Notes: generated by a model from the letters alone, not told the origin. A stretch of DNA of 35,579 nucleotides from Stenotrophomonas_A sp002429615 (GCA_031987425.1 DALZZL010000026.1:1-35579); one strand, 5' to 3'; counted from the stretch's first letter, positions 16,488-24,923 are shown. Numbers and translations are program-made.

Positions 16488-16517
16488 TTTATTCGATGGG
16501 CATGGCCCGCTTGTCAA
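16488..16517 (-). promoter_or_regulatory. Promoter of the nagP-nagQ-nagB-II-nagA-nagX operon
   Basis: On the minus strand a perfect TTGACA (16512-16517) and AATAAA (16488-16493) are separated by 18 bases, in an AT-richer patch of an otherwise GC-rich gap. The predicted start falls in the operator at 16472-16485. This is the best sigma-70 match I found in the window. Confidence 0.65.
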
Positions 16518-16552
16518 CTTCCCGTGAGGAAAATCTCGCGACTGGATGTGAC

Positions 16553-16575
16553 GCGCCGCAGCAATGCTGCGGCGC
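16553..16575. repeat. Perfect 11-bp-arm inverted repeat in the nag divergent region
   Basis: GCGCCGCAGCA and its reverse complement flank a single A. The repeat is midway between the two divergent nag promoters and is not followed by a T-tract, so it is unlikely to be a terminator. It could be a second regulator's site or a structural element between the two operators. Confidence 0.5.
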
Positions 16576-16692
16576 CGCATCGATAGTTGCGCGGCCTTTG
16601 CCACGACTGGCTTTGCAGGCGGGCCGCGGGCTGTAACCGGTTTCCCCGCCCAGGCCGCCGTTACCCAATTGCGAAAATTTCGTTGCACCCCG

Positions 16693-16722
16693 TTGACATC
16701 GTTGTCAGACCGATTTCACACT
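16693..16722 (+). promoter_or_regulatory. Promoter and LacI-type operator of the glk-receptor genes
   Basis: A perfect -35 TTGACA (16693-16698) overlaps the operator TGACATCGTTGTCA (16694-16707), which is palindromic apart from one position and centred on CG. The -10 is weak (CACACT, 16717-16722, spacing 18). Its half-site matches the operator at 16472-16485, so the same repressor should control both divergent transcripts. The two operator centres are about 222 bp apart. Confidence 0.6.
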
Positions 16723-16781
16723 CGGCCCCGTCGACACCCCTCCCGGGGCACGACATGGCCCCCAGGCAACCAGGAGTCCGT

Positions 16782-17801
16782 GTGGCTGCAATGTCCCCAG
16801 CTTCGACCCCCGCCCTGTCGCAGGCCGGCCCGTTCCTGGCCGCCGATGTCGGTGGCACGCACGTGCGCATCGGCCGTGTGCGGGCGGGCGCCGATCCGCG
16901 CCACCCGGTCGAAGTGCTGGACTACCGCAAGTACCGCTGCGCCGATTACCCGAGCCTGGCCGCCATCGTCGGCGACTTCCTGCGCGACAACCCGGGCGTG
17001 CAGGACTGCGTGATCGCCAGCGCCGGCTATCCGCTGGCCGACGGCACGGTCATCACCAACAACCTGCCGTGGGTGCTGTCGCCGCGCGCCATCCGCGAGG
17101 AGCTCGGCCTGGCCCAGGTCTACCTGGTCAACGATTTCGAAGCGGTGGCGCATGCCGCCGCCTATGTGGATGCCAGCGAGGTGGTCCAGCTCACCGGCCC
17201 GGCGCAGGCGCCGCGCGGCCCGACGCTGGTGCTCGGCCCGGGCACCGGCCTGGGCGCGGCGGTGTGGATTCCCAACGACGGCTTCCCGGTCGTGCTCGCC
17301 ACCGAGGCCGGCCAGGCCGCGCTGGCCAGCAACACCGAGCTGGAGATGCAGCTGGTGCGCGAGATGCTGCGCCATCGCAGCCATGTGCCGGTGGAACACG
17401 CGATCTCCGGCCCCGGCCTGCTCAACCTCTACAACGCGCTGTGCGCGGTGCGTGGCGTACCGGCCGTGCACACCACGCCGGACGCGATCACCGCCGCGGC
17501 ACTGGAAGGCGGCGATGCGCTCGCGCACCAGGCGCTGGACGTGTTCTGCGGCCTGCTCGGCAGCGTGGTCGGCGACATGGCCCTGCTCTACGGCGTGCAG
17601 GGCGGCATCTATCTCGCTGGCGGGATCCTTCCCAAGATCCGCCAGTTCCTGATCGACAGCAGCTTCGTGCAGCGGTTCCTGGACAAGGGATCGATGCGCG
17701 AGGCGCTGGAGCGAATTCCCGTGAAGTTGGTCGATCACGGGCAGCTGGGCGTCGTGGGCGCCGCCAGTTGGTATCTGGGCCAGAAGGCGAAAGCAGCGTA
17801 A
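16782..17801 (+). CDS. glk: Glucokinase-family kinase, probably the GlcNAc kinase of the locus
   Basis: A 339-residue proteobacterial glucokinase (Glk, not ROK). The ATP phosphate loop is AADVGGTHVRIG (20-31), the sugar-binding NNLPW is at 93-97, and the catalytic Asp118 lies in LVNDFEAVAHA. LVLGPGTGLGAA, the EAGQAAL loop, SGPGLLNLYN and YLAGGILPKI follow. GTG at 16782 is chosen because AGGAG sits 5 bases upstream; ATG codons at 16755 and 16791 are alternatives that add 9 or remove 3 residues. It stands divergent to nagP, shares its operator type and precedes the receptor gene. The pathway has no other kinase here, so phosphorylation of GlcNAc (NagK-II role), perhaps besides glucose, is likely but inferred. 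Confidence 0.88.
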   Translation: MAAMSPASTPALSQAGPFLAADVGGTHVRIGRVRAGADPRHPVEVLDYRKYRCADYPSLAAIVGDFLRDNPGVQDCVIASAGYPLADGTVITNNLPWVLSPRAIREELGLAQVYLVNDFEAVAHAAAYVDASEVVQLTGPAQAPRGPTLVLGPGTGLGAAVWIPNDGFPVVLATEAGQAALASNTELEMQLVREMLRHRSHVPVEHAISGPGLLNLYNALCAVRGVPAVHTTPDAITAAALEGGDALAHQALDVFCGLLGSVVGDMALLYGVQGGIYLAGGILPKIRQFLIDSSFVQRFLDKGSMREALERIPVKLVDHGQLGVVGAASWYLGQKAKAA

Positions 17802-17916
17802 TCGCAACACCGTGTGGTCGCAGTCCGCGTCGAGGTCGGGGAGGACCGCCACGCACAGCAACATCGGCGCGCCAACCAATGCCCGCTAATCCAATTGATT
17901 GATGAGGAGAGACATC

Positions 17917-20622
17917 ATGAAATACCGTAAGTCCGTACTTACCTCGGCCATCGTCACCTGTCTTGCGTTCAGCGCGCACGCACAGGATGCCGGCCAGCAG
18001 CCGACCGCCACCGACCTGGACACCGTGCAGGTCGTCGGCATCCGCGGCTCGATGGAGAAGTCGCTGGACACCAAGCGCGATGCGCAGGCTCGCGTTGAAG
18101 TCGTGACCGCCGAGGACATCGGCAAGCTGCCGGCCAAGAACGTGGCCGATACGCTGCGCGAACTGCCGGGCGTGAACATCAGCTCGTCCAGTGCCAGCGA
18201 AGGTGCGTTCGACGAAGCCGATCGCGTCAGCCTCCGCGGCACCAGCCCGAGCCTGACCCAGACGCTGGTCAACGGCCACACCATCGGCACCGGCGACTGG
18301 TTCGTGCTCAGCCAGGTGGCCAACGTCGGTCGCAGCGTCAGCTACTCGCTGCTGCCGGCCGAGATCGTCGACCAGGTCGTGGTCAACAAGAGCTCGCAGG
18401 CCAAGCTCGTCGAGGGCGGCAGCGCCGGCTCGGTGAACATCCTCACCCGCAAGCCGCTGCAGTTCGCCGACAACCTCACCACCGAAGCCTCGGTGGGTGC
18501 GGCGTATTCGGACCTGCCTGACAAGACCGAGCCGCAGATCAGCGCGCTGCTGAACTGGAAGAACGACGCCAACAACGTCGGCGTGATGGTCCAGGGCTTC
18601 TACGAGAAGCGTTCGCTGCGTCGTGACGGCCAGGAAGTCGTCGGCGGCTACGGCGTGATCCCGGACGATGCCGCCGTGGTGGCGACCAACCCGGACCTGG
18701 CGGGCGTGCTGTACCCGAACCTGCTGGGCGCCGTGTACTTCGACCAGACCCGCGAGCGCAAGGGCGGCGTGATCGACGTGCAGGTGAAGGCCAGCGACAC
18801 GCTGACCCTGAACCTCAACGGCTTCTACTCCAAGCTCGAAGCGGACAACTACAACCGCAACTACATGATGTGGGCGAGCCAGTTCGTCAACACGCAGGCG
18901 CCGAATCCGGGCTACGTGATCCGCAACGGCGTGCTGACCCAGGCGACCTACGCGCCGACCACCAGCGCCACCGTCACGCCGTACGGCGTGTACGACATGA
19001 TCTCGCGTCCGAATGCGTCCTCCGAGTCCAAGTACCTCACCCTCGACGCCGACTGGCAGGCCAGCGACAACCTGAACTTCAAGTTCCAGCTCGGCACCAC
19101 CGACGGCAGCGGCAAGAGCCCGACGCAGGACGTGCTGGAAACCGGCACGGCGGGCAACGCCGGCGCCAGCTGGAGCATGGGCGGCCTGGGCGACCCGATC
19201 GACTGGGCGCTCGGCGGCGTCAACACGCCCGCCAATCACCTGCCGCAGAACGGCTGGATCTTCGGTGGCCAGGCGATCGACGTGAAGGACAGCGAAGACT
19301 GGTTCGCCGCCGACGGCGAGCTGTTCGCCGGTGCCGACAGCGTGCTCACCTCGTTCGATTTCGGCGTGCGTTACTCCGAGCACGAGCGCAAGAACGACTT
19401 CGAGATCGCGCAGGGCCCGAACTTCGCCAGCAACTGGACCGACATCTCGGCCTATCCGACCACCGGTGGCAGCTATCCGGGTGACTTCGGCAGCGACCTC
19501 AACGGCAGCTTCCCGGGCGGCATCTGGTACTACACCCCGTCGCAGCTGGCGCAGATCAACGCCGACTTCGCCAACCGCGATCCGGTCAGCCGCTTCTACT
19601 TCTCCGACGTCTATGGCGTGAAGGAGAAGATCTCGGCCGCCTACGTGCAGGCGAACTTCGCCGGCGAGGCCTGGAGCGGCAACTTCGGCCTGCGCTACGT
19701 CAAGACCGACACCGACGTGCGCTACAACCAGTCGCTGCCGGTGAACTCCGGCATTCCGGGCGCGATCAGCGGTTCGGCATTCGGCGACTACCTGCCGACC
19801 ATCGTGAACAACGACTACAACCGTCTGCTGCCCAGCGCGAACATCAAGTTCGACCTGAGCCCGGACCTGGTGGCGCGCTTCGCGGTGTCGCAGACCATGA
19901 CCCGCCCGGACTACTCCGCGCTGGCCGGTTCGCTGTCGCTGGATGACCTGACCCATACCGGCAGCGGCGGCAATCCGCAGCTGAAGCCGATCGTGTCGAC
20001 CAACTACGACGCCAACCTCGAGTGGTACTTCGCACCGCGCGCGATGCTGTCCTTCGGCGTGTTCGCGATGCAGCTGAAGGACTACATCAACTTCGGCACC
20101 ACCACCATCAGCTACAAGGACCAGGCCGCCAGCTACGCCAGTGGCACCGACGTCTATGCGGACTACCAGGTCTCGGTGCCGGTCAACACCAACGGCAACA
20201 TCAAGGGCTTCGAAGTCGCCTACCAGCAGCCGATCGGCGAGTTCTTCGGCGTATCGGCGAACTACACCTATGCCGATGGCGAAGCCAGCGGCGGCGGCCC
20301 GCTCAATGGCACCTCCAAGAACACCTACAACCTGGCCGGCTACTTCGAGAACGATCGCTTCAGCGCCCGCGTGAGCTGGAACTGGCGTGATGACTTCTAT
20401 GCGGGCGTGAGCCGTACCGACGAGTTCTACCAGAAGTCGGTCGGCGCACTGTCGGCATCGCTGTCCTACCACGTGACCGACTGGATGACCGTCTCGCTGG
20501 ACGGCCTGAACCTCAACAACCCGGTGTACAAGTACTACACCAACAGCGATGCAGGCTTCCTGCCGTATGCGTTCTACGCCAACGGCCGCCAGTACTACCT
20601 CAACCTGCGCTTCAAGTTCTGA
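17917..20622 (+). CDS. TonB-dependent receptor of the GlcNAc/chitooligosaccharide locus
   Basis: A 901-residue outer-membrane receptor of the large Xanthomonas/Caulobacter type. The signal peptide is about 1-22 (AFSAHAQ). The plug (about 38-165) opens with TVQVVGIRGSMEKSLDTKR and has VTAEDIGKLPAKNVADTLRE, GVNISSSS, RVSLRGTSPS and VDQVVVNKSSQAKL. These are hallmarks of the carbohydrate-receptor subfamily. The barrel ends in NLRFKF. ATG at 17917 has GAGGAGA 6 bases upstream. It follows glk by 115 bases with no visible terminator and is followed by a strong terminator. Context indicates uptake of GlcNAc oligomers released from chitin or peptidoglycan. The exact ligand is inferred, not seen. Confidence 0.93.
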   Translation: MKYRKSVLTSAIVTCLAFSAHAQDAGQQPTATDLDTVQVVGIRGSMEKSLDTKRDAQARVEVVTAEDIGKLPAKNVADTLRELPGVNISSSSASEGAFDEADRVSLRGTSPSLTQTLVNGHTIGTGDWFVLSQVANVGRSVSYSLLPAEIVDQVVVNKSSQAKLVEGGSAGSVNILTRKPLQFADNLTTEASVGAAYSDLPDKTEPQISALLNWKNDANNVGVMVQGFYEKRSLRRDGQEVVGGYGVIPDDAAVVATNPDLAGVLYPNLLGAVYFDQTRERKGGVIDVQVKASDTLTLNLNGFYSKLEADNYNRNYMMWASQFVNTQAPNPGYVIRNGVLTQATYAPTTSATVTPYGVYDMISRPNASSESKYLTLDADWQASDNLNFKFQLGTTDGSGKSPTQDVLETGTAGNAGASWSMGGLGDPIDWALGGVNTPANHLPQNGWIFGGQAIDVKDSEDWFAADGELFAGADSVLTSFDFGVRYSEHERKNDFEIAQGPNFASNWTDISAYPTTGGSYPGDFGSDLNGSFPGGIWYYTPSQLAQINADFANRDPVSRFYFSDVYGVKEKISAAYVQANFAGEAWSGNFGLRYVKTDTDVRYNQSLPVNSGIPGAISGSAFGDYLPTIVNNDYNRLLPSANIKFDLSPDLVARFAVSQTMTRPDYSALAGSLSLDDLTHTGSGGNPQLKPIVSTNYDANLEWYFAPRAMLSFGVFAMQLKDYINFGTTTISYKDQAASYASGTDVYADYQVSVPVNTNGNIKGFEVAYQQPIGEFFGVSANYTYADGEASGGGPLNGTSKNTYNLAGYFENDRFSARVSWNWRDDFYAGVSRTDEFYQKSVGALSASLSYHVTDWMTVSLDGLNLNNPVYKYYTNSDAGFLPYAFYANGRQYYLNLRFKF

Positions 20623-20654
20623 TGTTGTCTCTCCAAAGCGTGTAATGCTCCACT

Positions 20655-20688
20655 GCGGGCCCGGACTCGTCCGGGCCCGCTTTCTTTT
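20655..20688 (+). terminator. Intrinsic terminator after the GlcNAc-locus receptor
   Basis: An 11-bp GC-rich stem (20655-20665 with 20670-20680, CTCG loop) is followed by TTTCTTTT. It lies between the receptor stop and the hexosaminidase start, so the latter either has its own promoter or is expressed by read-through at a lower level. Confidence 0.85.
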
Positions 20689-20725
20689 CCGGCTTCCCCA
20701 ACGCCGCCACCGGAGGATCGATCCG

Positions 20726-23017
20726 ATGACTGCCCGTACTCCCCTTCTGCCACGCCTGGCCCTGCTGCTGGCCGCGCTGGCACCGGCCGCGTTCGCGGCC
20801 AACCCCCTCACCGTGATTCCCGCGCCGGCGCAGGTGCAGACCGCCAAGGGCGGCTTCGCGCTGGGCCCGCAGGTCGTCGTGCGTCCCGCCGATGCGGCGG
20901 CCGAGGCCACCGCCCGCCAGTTCGTCGACGGCCTGGCGCGCGGCAGCGACCTGCACCTGACGCTGGCTCCGCTTGGGCGCGCGAAGAAGGGCGAGATCGC
21001 CTTCGCGATCGACCCCAAGGCCAGCCCCTCGCCGGAAGGCTACGTGCTGGATATCGACGCCGATGGCGTGCGCGCCCGCGCCGCCGATGCGCGCGGCCTG
21101 TTCTACGCCGCGGTCACGCTGTGGCAGCTGGCCCCGGCGCGCGGCGAAAGCGGCCCGACGGTGCTTCCGGCCGGACGCATCACCGACGCGCCCCGCTTCG
21201 GCTGGCGCGGCCTGATGCTGGATTCGGCACGCCACTTCCAGAGCATCGCCGAGATCAAGTCGCTGCTCGACGTGATGGCGCTGCACAAGTTCAACACCTT
21301 TCATTGGCACCTCACCGACGACCAGGGCTGGCGCATCGAGATCAAGCGCTATCCGCGCCTGACCGAGGTCGGCGGCTGCCGCATCCCCGCTGGTGATGGC
21401 GGCATCGGCGCCGACGGCAAGCCGGCGCCGTACTGCGGCTTCTATACCCAGGACCAGGTGCGCGAAGTGGTGGCCTACGCGGCGCAGCGCCACATCACGG
21501 TGATGCCGGAGTTCGACATCCCCGGCCACGCCACCGCGGCCATCGCCGCCTATCCGGAGCTGGGCGTCAGCGGCAAGCAGATCGAGGTCTCCAACGAGTG
21601 GGGCGTGAACACCAACCTGTTCAACGCCGACGAGAAGACCCTGCAGTTCCTGGAGAACGTGCTGGCCGAGATGGTGCCGCTGTTCCCGGGCCGCTATTTC
21701 CACCTGGGCGGCGACGAAGCGGTCAAGGACCAGTGGAAGGAATCGCCGCGCATGCAGGCGCGCATCAAGGAACTCGGGCTCAAGGACGAGGAGGCATTGC
21801 AGGCGTGGATGCTCAAGCGCCTGGAGCGTTTCCTGGTCGCGCATGACCGGCTGATGATCGGCTGGGACGAGATCATCGACGGTGGCCTGCCGCCGGAAGC
21901 GGCAGTGATGTCCTGGCGCGGCATCGAAGGCGGCCTGACCGCGGCGCGGCTGGGCCACGACGTGGTGATGGTGCCGTCCTCGGAGCTGTACCTGGACTAC
22001 CTGCAGACCGATTCGCCGGACGAGCCGCCGGGCCGCCCGTCGAACATCAACCTGCAGCGCGTGTATGCCTTCGAGCCGGTGCCCGAGGCGCTGGAGGCGG
22101 ACAAGCGCCACCACATCCTCGGCGTGCAGGCCAACATCTGGACCGAGCACTCGCGCACCTTCGCGCGGGTGGAGCACGCCCTGTTCCCGCGTGCGGCGGC
22201 GGTCGCCGAGACCGGCTGGTCGCCCGTGGACCGGCGCGACTTCGCCGACTTCCGTAACCGACTGCCGCATCTGCTGGCGCTGTACCGGGCGTGGGGCGCG
22301 GATTACGCGCAGACGCCGTTCCAGCCGAAGGTCGAGATCGTGCCGACGGCTGCGGGCAAGGTGCGCGTCACCCTCAGCGACCGGCTGGGCTATGACGAGG
22401 TGCGCTACAGCACCGACGGGCAGGCCCCCACCGCGGCGTCGCCGCGTTACGAGGCGCCGCTGGAACTCGCGCTGCCGGTGACGCTGCAGGCAGCCTCGTT
22501 CTGGAAAGGACAGCCGCTGGCCGCGCCGGTCACCCGCGTGCTCAGCGCGGACAGCCTGCGCAGCCGCAGCGATGAGGAACTGTCCCAGTGCACTGGCAAG
22601 CTGATGCTGCGGCTGGAAGACGACGGCCCGCGCGAAGGCGCCCGCGCCTTGTTCAACGTCGACATCTTCAATCCCTGCTGGGAATGGAAGCAGGCTGACC
22701 TGCACGACATCGGCATGCTGAAGGTGCGTGCCGGCAAGCTGCCGTACTACTTCCAGCTGGCGCATGACGAATCGCATCGCACGTTCCAGCCGGCCCATTC
22801 GGCCAATGGCGAACTGGTGGTGCGGCAGGGCTGTGAAGGGCCGACGCTGGCGAACGTGAAGCTGCCGGCGAAGACCGATGCCGATGGCTTCTACACGCTG
22901 GAGGTGAAGCTGCCGAAGACCGCGCCGAAGCAGGCGAACCTGTGTGTCTACTTCACCGGCGATACGCGGCCGGCGATGTGGGTGCTTGACCGGATGACGC
23001 TGGTGCCCGGGCGGTAA
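20726..23017 (+). CDS. Beta-N-acetylhexosaminidase, GH20
   Basis: A 763-residue exported glycosidase that removes terminal beta-GlcNAc (or GalNAc) from chitooligosaccharides or glycans. The signal peptide is 1-25 (PAAFA). An alpha/beta GH20b domain (about 26-155) leads into the GH20 barrel (about 158-500) with FGWRGLMLDSARHF, FNTFHWHLTDDQGWR, MPEFDIPGHA and the catalytic pair Asp330-Glu331 in HLGGDEAVKDQW. Asp acts with the substrate acetamido group and Glu is the acid/base. The C-terminal 200 or so residues include a beta-sandwich (about 530-610) and an unassigned domain with paired cysteines. ATG at 20726 has GGAGG 9 bases upstream. It supplies GlcNAc to NagP in the periplasm. Confidence 0.95.
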   Translation: MTARTPLLPRLALLLAALAPAAFAANPLTVIPAPAQVQTAKGGFALGPQVVVRPADAAAEATARQFVDGLARGSDLHLTLAPLGRAKKGEIAFAIDPKASPSPEGYVLDIDADGVRARAADARGLFYAAVTLWQLAPARGESGPTVLPAGRITDAPRFGWRGLMLDSARHFQSIAEIKSLLDVMALHKFNTFHWHLTDDQGWRIEIKRYPRLTEVGGCRIPAGDGGIGADGKPAPYCGFYTQDQVREVVAYAAQRHITVMPEFDIPGHATAAIAAYPELGVSGKQIEVSNEWGVNTNLFNADEKTLQFLENVLAEMVPLFPGRYFHLGGDEAVKDQWKESPRMQARIKELGLKDEEALQAWMLKRLERFLVAHDRLMIGWDEIIDGGLPPEAAVMSWRGIEGGLTAARLGHDVVMVPSSELYLDYLQTDSPDEPPGRPSNINLQRVYAFEPVPEALEADKRHHILGVQANIWTEHSRTFARVEHALFPRAAAVAETGWSPVDRRDFADFRNRLPHLLALYRAWGADYAQTPFQPKVEIVPTAAGKVRVTLSDRLGYDEVRYSTDGQAPTAASPRYEAPLELALPVTLQAASFWKGQPLAAPVTRVLSADSLRSRSDEELSQCTGKLMLRLEDDGPREGARALFNVDIFNPCWEWKQADLHDIGMLKVRAGKLPYYFQLAHDESHRTFQPAHSANGELVVRQGCEGPTLANVKLPAKTDADGFYTLEVKLPKTAPKQANLCVYFTGDTRPAMWVLDRMTLVPGR

Positions 23018-23026
23018 CAGCAAGCT

Positions 23027-23051
23027 GCCGGGCCTGCCTTGTAGGCCCGGC
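23027..23051. terminator. Hairpin after the hexosaminidase (terminator-like)
   Basis: A 9-bp stem (23027-23035 with 23043-23051) begins 10 bases after the hexosaminidase stop. No T-run follows, so it may be a weak or Rho-assisted terminator or an mRNA-stabilising end. Confidence 0.45.
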
Positions 23052-23070
23052 AATTCCCGGTTGCGTTGCC

Positions 23071-23133
23071 TCGCCTGGCCTCGCCTCGCCTCGCCTCGCC
23101 GCTGACGCGGGGACGCGGGGACGCGGGGACGGG
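23071..23133. repeat. Short tandem repeats (5-mer and 8-mer)
   Basis: Six copies of TCGCC (one variant, 23071-23100) are followed by three and a part copies of GACGCGGG (23104-23133). This is non-coding, low-complexity and directly before a REP pair. Copy number is likely to vary between strains. Confidence 0.75.
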
Positions 23134-23157
23134 TTGGACGGACCGGTTGGACCGGTT

Positions 23158-23217
23158 GTAGGAGCGGCTTCAGCCGCGACTGCGGGATCATGCGGTCGCG
23201 GCTGAAGCCGCTCCTAC
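23158..23217. repeat. Inverted pair of GTAG REPs (BIME-like)
   Basis: A forward REP at 23158-23183 and an inverted one at 23192-23217 are separated by 8 bases and differ at one position. Together they form a 26-bp-arm cruciform. Each unit matches the REP at 10655-10680. Such mirrored pairs are the form mobilised by RAYT transposases in other species. Confidence 0.9.
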
Positions 23218-23218
23218 A

Positions 23219-23315
23219 ACAGAGCAACAGCGGGAGCAGCAGCAACAGCAGGAGCAACGGCAGCCGCAGCCACAGCCACAGCCACAGCCGCCACCGCAAT
23301 AGCAGCAGCAAACCC
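23219..23315. repeat. CAG/CAA/CCG-type triplet-rich stretch
   Basis: About 95 bases of imperfect triplet and hexamer repeats (CAGCAG, CAGCAA, CAGCCA) lie between the REP pair and the stop of the VanZ-like gene. One minus-strand frame reads as poly-Leu, which is a composition artefact. With the tandem repeats before it, the whole 23018-23331 gap is repetitive and non-coding. Confidence 0.65.
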
Positions 23316-23331
23316 CCCAGTCAGTAACGCC

Positions 23332-23733
23332 CTAAGCGCGCACCCCAAACAAGCGCCGATCCAGCCGCAACGCCCACTCGCGTGCCGGCGTGGCCACCAG
23401 CGACAGACCCGCGATCACGCCCAGCGTATTCGCCAATGCATCGAACGGATCCGCGCTGCGGTCCACGGTGAACGCGCCCTGCGCGAATTCGATGCCCACA
23501 CCCAGCAGCACCAATCCGAACCCGGCCCACAACAGCGCGCGCCGGGTGGCGAACAGCTGCACCGCACAGAACGCCAATCCCACGTAGGTCAGGAAATGCT
23601 CCGCCTTGTCGGTGTTGCGCGGCATCTGCGGCATCGCCGGGGGCGGCCCCAGGCACACCACGATCACCGCGACGATCAGCAGACCCCACAACCCCACCCA
23701 CAGCGCCGGCACCCGGAACGCGCGCAACCCCAT
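23332..23733 (-). CDS. VanZ-family small membrane protein
   Basis: A 133-residue protein with four hydrophobic helices, of the VanZ-like family. The family motifs are visible: DKAEHFLTYVGLAF near residue 44 and GIEFAQGAFTVDRSADPFDALANTLG near residue 80. The function of most chromosomal VanZ-like proteins is unknown; resistance to teicoplanin should not be assumed. ATG at 23733 has GGAGG 8 bases upstream. A GTG at 23739 overlapping the upstream stop (GTGA) is an alternative that adds two residues. It is coupled to the MidA-like gene. Confidence 0.85.
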   Translation of the reverse strand: MGLRAFRVPALWVGLWGLLIVAVIVVCLGPPPAMPQMPRNTDKAEHFLTYVGLAFCAVQLFATRRALLWAGFGLVLLGVGIEFAQGAFTVDRSADPFDALANTLGVIAGLSLVATPAREWALRLDRRLFGVRA

Positions 23734-23735
23734 GC

Positions 23736-24923
23736 TCACAGCCTCCAGGTCAGATCGCCGAGCAGGAACGCCTGCTCGAACTCCACGCCGCTGGAGAAGC
23801 CCATCACCTGGAAGCGCTCGCCCATCTCGCTCGGCAGCGTCAGCCGCTTCACCTGCTCGCGCAGGCGCACCCGGCCGACTTCATCGGTACGCGTGTCGGC
23901 CTGCGCCAACAGCTGGTCCAGGCCGTTGCCGAGCAGGAAGCTGGCCTGGGTGCAGTAGCCCGCCAGTTCGAAGCCGGCGCCGGTGCCGGCCTCGGCCAGT
24001 GCGGTGAAATCCACCGACGCGGTGAGGTCCTGCAGGCCTGGCCACAGGTACAGATCCTCGTGCATGCGATGGCGATAGAACGCGCGCAGCGTGCCGTCGC
24101 TGCGCTGCGCCTGGTAATACTCGCGGCGCGGATAGCCGTAGTCCACGAACAGCATCGCGCCACGTTTCAGCCCACCGGCGACCGCCTGGATCCAGTAAGG
24201 CAGCTGCGGCAGCACTTCGGAGCGGTAGCCGTCGGCGAAGGGCGTTTCCAGATACTTTTCGACATGCACCACCGACGCCGCCAGCAGCGCATCAGCCGGC
24301 TGTTCGCCGCGCACGAAGCGCCCGGCCGCGTCGACCTGCACGGTCTCCTCGTACACCTCGCCATCGCGCACGGTGAAGCGCGGCGTCGGCAGCGCGTCGA
24401 TGACCTCGTTGGCGAACAGCACGCCTTCCCAGTCGTCCGGGAACGGGCCATCGACCCACTCCACCAGGTCGAACACCGGCGGAATCAACGCGCGGCTCAG
24501 CCGTTCGCGCTGGCGTTCGCGCAGGTCGGCGCTGGGTTCGAGGATGGCGTAGCGTTCGGGCAGTGCGTCCAGTTCCAGCAGGCGCTTCAGGGTGACCTCG
24601 GCAAACGCGCCGCTGCCGCCGCCGACTTCCAGGATCCGCGACTGCGGCCCCAGCTGCTGCAGGACCGGCGCCAGCGCACCGGAGACCACCGCGGCGAACA
24701 GCGGGCCGATTTCCGGTGCGGTGACGAAGTCACCACTCTCGCCGAACTTGCTCGCACCGGCGCTGTAATAGCCCCAGCCCGGGGCATACAGGGACAGCTC
24801 CATGAAGCGCGAGAACGGCATGGCACCGCCACTCGCGTCGATTTCGGCGCGCAGCAGCGCGGCGAGCTGGTCGCTGTGGGCGAGCGCGTCGGTGTCGGGA
24901 GTGGGCAGGTCCTGGTGCTGCAT
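23736..24923 (-). CDS. SAM-dependent methyltransferase, MidA/NDUFAF7 family
   Basis: A 395-residue putative methyltransferase of the COG1565/DUF185 family. Motifs: ELSLYAPGWGYYS, GDFVTAPEIGPLFA (64-77), and the SAM-binding ILEVGGGSGAFAE (97-109). FANEVIDALPTPRF and MLFVDYGYPRREYY follow. The mitochondrial relative NDUFAF7 methylates an arginine of complex I subunit NDUFS2. A similar role on bacterial NADH dehydrogenase is possible but unproven. The start at 24923 follows the family N-terminus; no strong ribosome-binding site is present. It is divergent from the pteridine reductase, with 56 bases between the starts. Confidence 0.88.
   Translation of the reverse strand: MQHQDLPTPDTDALAHSDQLAALLRAEIDASGGAMPFSRFMELSLYAPGWGYYSAGASKFGESGDFVTAPEIGPLFAAVVSGALAPVLQQLGPQSRILEVGGGSGAFAEVTLKRLLELDALPERYAILEPSADLRERQRERLSRALIPPVFDLVEWVDGPFPDDWEGVLFANEVIDALPTPRFTVRDGEVYEETVQVDAAGRFVRGEQPADALLAASVVHVEKYLETPFADGYRSEVLPQLPYWIQAVAGGLKRGAMLFVDYGYPRREYYQAQRSDGTLRAFYRHRMHEDLYLWPGLQDLTASVDFTALAEAGTGAGFELAGYCTQASFLLGNGLDQLLAQADTRTDEVGRVRLREQVKRLTLPSEMGERFQVMGFSSGVEFEQAFLLGDLTWRL

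Noticed and set aside
17488..21018. 1176-codon open frame on the minus strand across glk, the receptor and the hexosaminidase start
   Set aside because: It crosses three well-supported genes and a terminator; its composition (Val, Arg, Gly, His) is that of a shadow frame.
20612..23311. 899-codon minus-strand frame starting with a poly-Leu run
   Set aside because: The Leu/Trp run is the translation of the CAG-type repeat, and the SGFSRDR stretch is the translation of REP DNA. The GH20 gene on the other strand is certain.
23071..23315. CRISPR-like array
   Set aside because: The repeats are contiguous 3-, 5- and 8-mers and a REP pair, with no spacers or regular period, and no cas gene is present.
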